From DASVNK01 sp036383895 (GTDB lineage Bacteria; Verrucomicrobiota; Verrucomicrobiia; Limisphaerales; SXQI01), in assembly GCA_036383895.1 (NCBI GenBank), contig DASVNK010000033.1, positions 1 to 64,000 of the forward strand: DNA of 64,000 nt, given 5' to 3'. Shown here one piece after another: positions 57,969 to 64,000 of the stretch. Position numbers and translations under genes: made by a program. Position 1 is the first letter of the stretch. Every line of letters begins with the position of its first letter. Below the pieces are notes generated by a model. It was not told where the DNA came from. It ran no database searches and saw only the letters and a program-made list of their open reading frames with translations.

Positions 57969-59201
57969 TTGAATGACGGAAGCACCAGCCGCACCGCCAT
58001 TACCTATCGCTACGAAAAGTTGCGATCCATAGCGGCTGGCGTTCTCGAAACCGCCAGCACGACCTTTCTGCTCCTCATCGCGGTCCGCTATTTCCACGCG
58101 GGCGCCCTGGCCAAAGGCCTGGTCGCCAGCGGCGGCAGCCTCGGGCTGATGCTCGGCCCGGTCATCGTAACGATGGTCGCTCGCCTCGGCTGGAGCAGTT
58201 CCAAGGCCGCCGCACTCATGGCTGCCCTTGGCTCTGCGGTCGCGCTCCTCATGGCCGCGCTCCCGTTCCTGCCCGTCTTTGTCATCGGAAGCATCCTCGG
58301 CATGACTGCCACCTCCGCCGCCATCCCTCTGCTCACCCAGATGTATCACGAGAACTACCCCGACAACGCCCGCGGCAAGATCTTCTCCAAAACCGTCATG
58401 ATCCGCATCGCCGCCTCTGCCTCGTTCAGTTACGTCGCCGGCGAAGCATATTCCGGTCGCATCGAAAAGTTCCAATCGCTCCTCCTCATCTTCGCCGCCG
58501 CCTACGGCATCGTCGCCTTCGCGCTCGCTCGCATCCCCACGAACAAACTCGTCACCGCCGAAGGCTCGCACCCCTTCCGCGCACTCCGCTTCGCTTACGA
58601 AGATCGCATCTTCCGCCAAACTCTCATTGCCTGGATGCTTATGGGCTTCGCAAATCTCATGATGATCCCCATGCGCGTCGAAATGCTCGCCAACCCAAAA
58701 TACGGCATCGTCCTTAACGTCGGCCAAATCGCTTTCCTCACCGGCGTGGTTCCAAACGTCGCGCGCATTCTTCTCAGTCCGCTCTGGGGCTGGCTCTTCG
58801 ATCGCGCGAATTTCTTCGTCCTCCGCGTTGTCCTCAATCTCGGCTTCGCCATCGGCATTCTCACCTTCTTCACCAGTGACGACATGACCGGCCTCGTCCT
58901 CGGCGCAATCGTCTTTGGCGTTTCCAACGCCGGCGGCGACATCGCCTGGAGTTTGTGGGTCACTAAATTCGCCCCCGAAAATCGCGTCGCCGATTACATG
59001 TCCGTCCACACTTTTTTCACCGGCCTCCGCGGATTGCTCGCCCCCATCACCGCCTTCCAGCTCGCCAAAACCCTCGAACTCACCACCCTCGGCTGGATCG
59101 CCGCCGCCCTTATCCTCGCCTCCTGCGCTCTCCTCCTCCCCGAAATCAAATTCGGCTCCGGCAAAAAGAAAGATCCCCTCGTCGAAGAAGTTTCCGAATA
59201 A
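57969..59201 (+). CDS. MFS transporter
   Basis: 410 residues, 11-12 predicted transmembrane helices with the loop-2 like motif near residues 60-80 and a mid-protein soluble loop (~190-215, basic). Typical major facilitator architecture: IAAGVLETASTTFLLLIAVRYF, GLVASGGSLGLMLGPVIVTMVA, GFANLMMIPMRVEML. No substrate family signature that I can assign. It starts with a TTG shortly after hairpin copy C and lysS, probably co-transcribed. Confidence 0.85.
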   Translation: MNDGSTSRTAITYRYEKLRSIAAGVLETASTTFLLLIAVRYFHAGALAKGLVASGGSLGLMLGPVIVTMVARLGWSSSKAAALMAALGSAVALLMAALPFLPVFVIGSILGMTATSAAIPLLTQMYHENYPDNARGKIFSKTVMIRIAASASFSYVAGEAYSGRIEKFQSLLLIFAAAYGIVAFALARIPTNKLVTAEGSHPFRALRFAYEDRIFRQTLIAWMLMGFANLMMIPMRVEMLANPKYGIVLNVGQIAFLTGVVPNVARILLSPLWGWLFDRANFFVLRVVLNLGFAIGILTFFTSDDMTGLVLGAIVFGVSNAGGDIAWSLWVTKFAPENRVADYMSVHTFFTGLRGLLAPITAFQLAKTLELTTLGWIAAALILASCALLLPEIKFGSGKKKDPLVEEVSE

Positions 59202-59376
59202 CTGCTCAGCCCGCGCGTCTCCGCCTGGCCTGCGCATCTGCTTCAATTACAACGGGCAGGCGAAGGCACGAGTCGTTGCATACTACTCAATTTGTCTCCT
59301 CCCATTCTTGCGTTCGCGGAACTTTCCAATATCGTCTCCGCTTCGCTCCGGGCCCCGCCCGTCGAGCGCGAGTTTT

Positions 59377-60624
59377 ATGTCCGATACTTACATCCAGAAC
59401 CTCCTCGCCGAGCGCATCGGCGGTCGCAATTACGGCAAATCCACCGCCATCTATAAATTCGAGAAAATCAAACGCGCCAAGCGCGCCGCCCTCACCGCCA
59501 ATCCCGGCGCCGAAATCATCGACATGGGCGTGGGCGAGCCGGACGAAATGGCGTTCCCCGAAGTTATCGAAAAGCTTTCCGAAGAAGCAAAAAAGCCGGC
59601 TAACCGCGGTTATGCTGACAACGGCGATGCCCAACTCAAGGAAGCCGCCGCCCGCTACATGGAACGCGTCTGCGCCGTCCGCGGCATCGATCCCGAGAAG
59701 GAAGTCATGCACTCGATCGGCAGCAAAGCCGCGCTCTCGATCCTTCCCGCCGTCCTCATCAATCCCGGCGATTACGTCCTCATGACCACGCCGGGCTACC
59801 CGGTTTTCGGCACCCATGCCAAGTATTACGGCGGCCAGGTCCACAACCTTCCGCTCACCGCCGCGAACAATTTCCTGCCCGACCTCGACAGCATCCCCGC
59901 CGACGTCCTCAAAAAGTCGAAAGTCCTCGTCATTAATTATCCAAACAACCCCACCGGCGCGAGCGCCACGCCCGAGTTCTTCGCCAAAGTCGTCAAGTTC
60001 GCCCAAACGAACAACATCGTGGTCATTCACGACGCCGCCTACGCCGCCCTCGTTTTCGAAGGCAAGCCGCTCAGTTTCCTCGCCACGCCCGGCGCGAAAG
60101 AAGTCGGCATCGAACTCCATTCCTGCAGCAAAACGTTCAACATGACCGGCTGGCGAATCGGCTTCGTCGTCGGCAACGAACTCCTCGTCAAAGCCTATGG
60201 CGATGTGAAGGACAATACCGATTCTGGCCAATTCCTCGCCGTTCAACACGCCGCGGCCTTTTGCTTCGATCATCCCGAAATCACCGAAAAAATTTCCGCC
60301 AAATATTCCCGCCGCATGGGCGCGCTCGTCCACGTCCTCAAGCAAGCCGGCTTCGACGCCGTGAAGCCGCGCGGCTCGTTCTTCCTCTACGTGAAAGCGC
60401 CGAAAGCGGCCGTGAAGAAAGACGGCACCCGCATCGAGTTCAAGACCGGCGAAGACATCTCGCAATGGCTCATCACCGAGAAGCTCATCTCCACCGTGCC
60501 GTGGGATGACGCTGGCAATTATCTTCGCTTCAGCGTCACCTTCGTCGCGAAGGACGAAGCCGATGAAAAACGCGTCCTTGCCGAAATCTCCCGCCGCCTC
60601 GGCGATGTGAAGTTCGAATTCTAA
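59377..60624 (+). CDS. dapL: LL-diaminopimelate aminotransferase-type enzyme
   Basis: 415 residues, fold-type I PLP aminotransferase. IIDMGVGEPDEMAFPEVIEKL near the start, NPTGASAT near 191, VIHDAAYAALVF, and the PLP Lys252 in SCSKTFNMTGWRIGF. Matches the DapL branch by the NRGYADNGDAQLKEAAARYM and SIGSKAALSILPAVLINPGDYVL sequences. DapL converts tetrahydrodipicolinate directly to LL-diaminopimelate for lysine and peptidoglycan; known in Verrucomicrobia and chlamydiae. The frame is open upstream into the MFS gene, but this ATG fits the family. Confidence 0.88.
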   Translation: MSDTYIQNLLAERIGGRNYGKSTAIYKFEKIKRAKRAALTANPGAEIIDMGVGEPDEMAFPEVIEKLSEEAKKPANRGYADNGDAQLKEAAARYMERVCAVRGIDPEKEVMHSIGSKAALSILPAVLINPGDYVLMTTPGYPVFGTHAKYYGGQVHNLPLTAANNFLPDLDSIPADVLKKSKVLVINYPNNPTGASATPEFFAKVVKFAQTNNIVVIHDAAYAALVFEGKPLSFLATPGAKEVGIELHSCSKTFNMTGWRIGFVVGNELLVKAYGDVKDNTDSGQFLAVQHAAAFCFDHPEITEKISAKYSRRMGALVHVLKQAGFDAVKPRGSFFLYVKAPKAAVKKDGTRIEFKTGEDISQWLITEKLISTVPWDDAGNYLRFSVTFVAKDEADEKRVLAEISRRLGDVKFEF

Positions 60625-60642
60625 TCACGCGCCAAAAACAAA

Positions 60643-62196
60643 ATGAAAATTCAACGCGCGTTACTTTCCGTCTTCGACAAAACCGGCCTCGTCCCTTTTG
60701 CCAAGGTTCTGGCCGATGCTGGTGTCGAACTGATCTCCACCGGCGGCACCGCGAAAGCCCTTCGCGAGGCGGGCCTCACCGTGAAAGATCTCAGCGAGCA
60801 CACCGGCTTCCCCGAAATGCTCGACGGCCGCGTCAAGACACTCCACCCGCGCGTTCACGGCGGACTGCTCTACATCCGCGGCAACTCCAGCCACGAAGCC
60901 GCTGTCCAGCAGCACAACATCCCGCCCATCGATCTCGTCGTCGTGAATCTCTATCCCTTCGAGCAAACCATCGCCAAACCGAACGTCACGCTCCACGAAG
61001 CGATCGAGAACATCGACATCGGCGGCCCTTCGATGCTCCGCAGCGCCGCTAAAAATCACGACGCCGTCACTGTCATTGTCGATCCCGCCGATTACGAAGT
61101 CGTCTCGCGCGAAATCAAATCCAGCGGAAACACCAGCCTGGAAACCCGCCGCCGCCTCGCCGCAAAAGTTTACGCCCGCACCTCCGCTTACGACGGCGCC
61201 ATCGCCGCGCATCTTGCGAAGGAATTCGGCACTTCCGAAACCTCCGAAGAACTTCCTGCCGATCTCAACATCCGCGCCGCCAAAGCCCAGCCGCTCCGTT
61301 ACGGCGAAAACCCGCATCAAAAAGCCGCGCTCTACGGCAAGTTCAACGACTACTTCACGCAACTCCACGGCAAGGAGCTTTCCTACAACAACATTCTCGA
61401 TCTTACTGCCGCTGCGCAATTGATCGGCGAATTCGAAGGCGACCGTCCCACGCTCGCCATCCTTAAACACACGAACCCGTGCGGAGTAGGGCAGGGGGAC
61501 GCTCTCCGCGAAGCGTGGGACAACGCCTACGCCACCGACCAGCAAGCTCCCTTCGGCGGCATCATCGCCGTCAATCGCCCGCTCGATCTACCCTGCGCGG
61601 AAGCCATCTCCGAAATTTTCAGCGAAGTCATCGTCGCGCCTGATTTCACGCCCGACGCTCTCGCCCTCCTGCAAAAGAAAAAAAATCTCCGCCTCCTCCG
61701 CATTCGTAAGAATCCCGCCAAGGCTCCCGGCTTCGACCTCCGCTCCGTCAGCGCCGAATCGTATCTCCTCCAGGAGCGCGACCTCAAAGTCACCACCGAA
61801 TCTGATCTGAAAATCGTCAGCAAACGCCAACCCACTCCCGAAGAACTCCGCGGCATGCTCTTCGGTTGGCGTGTCGTCAAACACCTGAAATCAAACGCGA
61901 TCGTCTATGTCGGTTCCGACCGCACCCTCGGCGTCGGTGCGGGCCAGATGAGCCGCGTCGATTCCAGCCGCATCGCGGTCTGGAAAGCCGGCGAAGCAAA
62001 GCTCTCCTTAAAGAGTAGTATCGTTTGCAGTGACGCCTTTTTCCCATTCCCCGACGGGCTCATCGCCGCCGCCGAAGCCGGCGCCACCGCCGCCATTCAG
62101 CCCGGCGGTTCCGTCCGCGACGCCGAAGTCATCGCCGCCGCCGACGAACGCAATATCGCCATGGCCTTCACCGGCGCTCGCCACTTCCGGCACTAG
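60643..62196 (+). CDS. purH: bifunctional AICAR transformylase / IMP cyclohydrolase
   Basis: 517 residues. The N-terminal MGS-like cyclohydrolase part (ALLSVFDKTGLVPFAKVLADAGVELISTGGTAKALREAG) and the C-terminal transformylase part with RYGENPHQKAALYG, LSYNNILDLTAA, KHTNPCGVGQGD and the final DAFFPFPDGLIAAAEAGATAAIQPGGSVRD. Last two steps of IMP synthesis. 18 nt after dapL; followed by a terminator-like region only on the other strand. Confidence 0.97.
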   Translation: MKIQRALLSVFDKTGLVPFAKVLADAGVELISTGGTAKALREAGLTVKDLSEHTGFPEMLDGRVKTLHPRVHGGLLYIRGNSSHEAAVQQHNIPPIDLVVVNLYPFEQTIAKPNVTLHEAIENIDIGGPSMLRSAAKNHDAVTVIVDPADYEVVSREIKSSGNTSLETRRRLAAKVYARTSAYDGAIAAHLAKEFGTSETSEELPADLNIRAAKAQPLRYGENPHQKAALYGKFNDYFTQLHGKELSYNNILDLTAAAQLIGEFEGDRPTLAILKHTNPCGVGQGDALREAWDNAYATDQQAPFGGIIAVNRPLDLPCAEAISEIFSEVIVAPDFTPDALALLQKKKNLRLLRIRKNPAKAPGFDLRSVSAESYLLQERDLKVTTESDLKIVSKRQPTPEELRGMLFGWRVVKHLKSNAIVYVGSDRTLGVGAGQMSRVDSSRIAVWKAGEAKLSLKSSIVCSDAFFPFPDGLIAAAEAGATAAIQPGGSVRDAEVIAAADERNIAMAFTGARHFRH

Positions 62197-62247
62197 AGCA
62201 ATTGAAGGCGGACTCTTGAAGAGGAATTGGAGTTGGTGGGGATGATA

Positions 62248-62280
62248 TAAAAAAATGCGAGGTGAACTAAGTTCACCTCC
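62248..62280 (-). terminator. terminator of the His-rich gene
   Basis: Near-perfect 21-nt palindrome (GAGGTGAACT-A-AGTTCACCTC, 62259-62279) followed on the minus strand by GCATTTTTTT. Confidence 0.85.
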
Positions 62281-62308
62281 ATAAACTAACTACTAACTAG
62301 CTAGCTTT

Positions 62309-62602
62309 TTAGTGCCGGTGACTATGCCGGCGATCGCAGCAAGGCTTCGGGCGATAACCCCAGGGTGGAGCGTGCCTGTGCGAGTAGTAACGCGGACGCT
62401 CACATTCCCGCACGATATAGCGCGGAGCGTAATGTCCGTGACGTTCACCATGATATCCCGAATGTCCCCCATGCCCTCCGCGACCATAGCCTTTTCCGTG
62501 GTCATGCCTGTCGCCGACAGACACCTCAAACGAGACACCTGCGTTGGCTGTGGTTATACCGGCGGTTAAGATTAAGGCCGCGACGATTAGGAGCTTTTTC
62601 AT
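62309..62602 (-). CDS. secreted Gly/His-rich protein
   Basis: 97 residues. Signal peptide KKLLIVAALILTAGITTANA, then a mature part rich in His, Gly and Tyr (DRHDHGKGYGRGGHGGHSGYHGERHGHY), ending with a CCDRRHSHRH. The many His suggest metal binding or an extracellular matrix role; function unknown. No family recognised. Stands between purH (convergent) and the beta-helix-like surface protein. Confidence 0.7.
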   Translation of the reverse strand: MKKLLIVAALILTAGITTANAGVSFEVSVGDRHDHGKGYGRGGHGGHSGYHGERHGHYAPRYIVRECERPRYYSHRHAPPWGYRPKPCCDRRHSHRH

Positions 62603-62742
62603 ATCTGCCTTCTTCTATTTAGCGATCTGTTCTCATCGCTGTCACAATAGACGAACGCTCCTAACGTAAATTCAAAGCGAACGGATGCTCGTTAAACGCA
62701 AGCACTTCGAAAACCGAGGTTAGCGCTTCGGTTCGAACGGTG

Positions 62743-64000
62743 CTATTCAATCACTCGGAAGAATCGCTGCGGTCCAGGAAAATCTTCGATGATATACGGA
62801 GACGCAGCCGAAGGCACACTTTCGTACGGCCCGGCGACATTGGTCGAACTCTGCAAAACTCCCGTCCCTTGCCACGTCAGAACTAATTCTCCTGGCGTCG
62901 TGGTGTGAAAAACCCGTTGCGTCAGCACCGGAACGACCTCGCCCGTCTCCAGCATCTCCGCGCGATAAACTCCGCTAGGCAATCCAACTGGATCCATAAA
63001 CTGAACCTGCGCTAATTGTTCCGCGCTCAACCCGTTCCGATTATTTCCAAACCGCACCTGATCAGCACCGCCTCCATGAGTTGAACCACCCCACATCAGA
63101 ATTGTTAAAAGCGCAGACGTATTCCACTGTTCTCCATTGCTCCGCGCGAAACTAATCTTCGCCTTCCCGTCCTCCAGATTAATCGTGGCGTTACTGACCA
63201 CCGTCAATTTTCCAAATTGCTCGACCGCATCACCAATGCGCAGCGTTCCTGTCATTCGGAATGTTCCCGCGTTATCAATCCGTCCCGTCGCCGTCGAACT
63301 TCCGATGATCCAGTCTGCACCAAGTTCAATATCCTTTGCGGAGATTGTCCCGCTGGTGAACTGGTACCGGGCGGGACGCGCGTTCAATCCGTTATAAACT
63401 CCTGGATAATACCCTCGGAATTTAAAAAGGTTTGTGACGACCAACGCTCCACCGGTCTGCGTAATGTTCAGAACGCCGCTCTCGACCACGAAATTCGAGC
63501 TCGCAACCACTCCGCCGGAAATCTGGAAGCGCGACTGATAATCCGCGTCTCCAGCGTAAACAATGTTCTCGCGGAATTGAATTTGTCCGCTGCTTTCAAA
63601 TGAACAGAAGCCGAAACTACTGTCGAACTCGAGCGAGCCTGCGGAGAGCACCGCGTCATTTTTAACGCGGTACGATGCAGTAATATCCTGCGGCGGATAA
63701 TATCGGGCGCTTCCGGTCAATCGGATCGCGTTGGTCACAACTTGAACGCCGCCATTCTGTTCAAAGAACGCGCCACTCATCCCTGCTCCGACGCTACTCG
63801 TTCCAAGTTTTAAAAGTCCGCGATTCAGAACATATCCCACCTCTCCCCATGTCGGCCTGCCAACACTGAGTAAACTCGCTACATTCGTGCCGCCGTTCTG
63901 GAAAAACCCGCTGCTGTCATTCAGTGATATTCCCTCGGCCACGACAAGCTCCCCGCCATGAAGTTCATAGCTGCTCGCTCCGACCACTCGCAGCGTGTTT
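62743..64000 (-). CDS. surface/secreted autotransporter-like or beta-helix protein, C-terminal part
   Basis: At least 419 residues; the frame continues past the right edge, so the N-terminus is missing. Repetitive beta-strand content: GGTNVASLLSVG, YELHGGELVVAEGIS, FEQNGGVQVVTNAIRL, GALVVTNLFKF, ADWIIGSSTATGRIDNAGTFRMTGTLRIG, similar to autotransporter passenger-type and 'PATR-like' repeats. A C-terminal module ends FPGPQRFFRVIE, like the FFRI end of the beta-helix protein at 4.5 kb, so the two may use the same export or sorting system. Confidence 0.75.
   Translation of the reverse strand, partial: NTLRVVGASSYELHGGELVVAEGISLNDSSGFFQNGGTNVASLLSVGRPTWGEVGYVLNRGLLKLGTSSVGAGMSGAFFEQNGGVQVVTNAIRLTGSARYYPPQDITASYRVKNDAVLSAGSLEFDSSFGFCSFESSGQIQFRENIVYAGDADYQSRFQISGGVVASSNFVVESGVLNITQTGGALVVTNLFKFRGYYPGVYNGLNARPARYQFTSGTISAKDIELGADWIIGSSTATGRIDNAGTFRMTGTLRIGDAVEQFGKLTVVSNATINLEDGKAKISFARSNGEQWNTSALLTILMWGGSTHGGGADQVRFGNNRNGLSAEQLAQVQFMDPVGLPSGVYRAEMLETGEVVPVLTQRVFHTTTPGELVLTWQGTGVLQSSTNVAGPYESVPSAASPYIIEDFPGPQRFFRVIE

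Overview
The window looks like a chromosomal segment of a Gram-negative soil or sediment Verrucomicrobiota bacterium, perhaps of the Pedosphaera/Limisphaerales kind. This is inferred from gene content: a TolC-type outer membrane protein, OmpA-type protein, LL-diaminopimelate aminotransferase (DapL), beta-helix secreted proteins with a Verrucomicrobia-style C-terminal module, and fused MFS/spermidine-synthase proteins. Base composition is moderately GC-rich. I see no rRNA, tRNA, CRISPR array, transposase or integrase.

Layout. 1-6 kb (minus strand): an alpha-amylase-family glycoside hydrolase cut by the window edge, an ABC-2 permease and gap with its terminator; then a plus-strand hicAB module and a secreted beta-helix protein. 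6-14 kb (minus): the classic translation/RNA operon nusA-infB-rbfA-nrnA-truB-ribF, preceded by a structured leader that ends in an intrinsic terminator; no rimP is seen. 14-24.5 kb (mostly plus): TPR protein, thioesterases, TolC, OmpA, a secreted hydratase-like protein, nadA and uvrC. 24.5-27 kb (minus): a receptor-like Ser/Thr kinase coupled to a Cys-rich putative zinc protein, followed by almost 1 kb without a convincing gene. 28-35 kb: flavoproteins, yacG, an acyl carrier protein, a LysR regulator and a GH15 enzyme. 35-39 kb: a Doc-type toxin/antitoxin pair, pnp, rpsO and an unpaired paralogue of the Doc antitoxin. 40-44 kb (plus): nusB-php-ftsY-ribD-ribE. 44-56 kb: accessory region rich in small hypotheticals, immunity-like families (SMI1/KNR4, DUF1963-like, DMP19-like), a Uma2 nuclease and several repeat families. 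56-62 kb (plus): lysS with an unusual C-terminal extension, an MFS transporter, dapL and purH. The window ends in a His-rich secreted protein and a second, edge-truncated surface protein.

How genes work together. NusA, IF2, RbfA, TruB, NusB, S15, PNPase, LysRS and FtsY cover transcription, ribosome maturation, translation, RNA turnover and membrane targeting. RibF, RibD and RibE cover much of riboflavin/FAD synthesis in two separate operons. NadA, DapL and PurH are single biosynthetic steps.

Most unusual signals. (1) A dispersed ~23-nt element in six copies predicts one compact RNA fold: a 4-bp stem that covaries, tandem GA/GA, a C-G or G-C pair, and a GNRA tetraloop. Two copies lie inside protein genes, uvrC and a phosphatase. 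(2) A ~97-nt triple-hairpin repeat occurs three times between 49 and 52.3 kb. (3) A 21-nt exact repeat is shared by two long gene-poor regions. (4) Several genes have a good promoter whose -10 box ends 5-8 nt before the start codon, suggesting leaderless mRNAs. (5) A Doc-like protein carries Gln at the catalytic His position.
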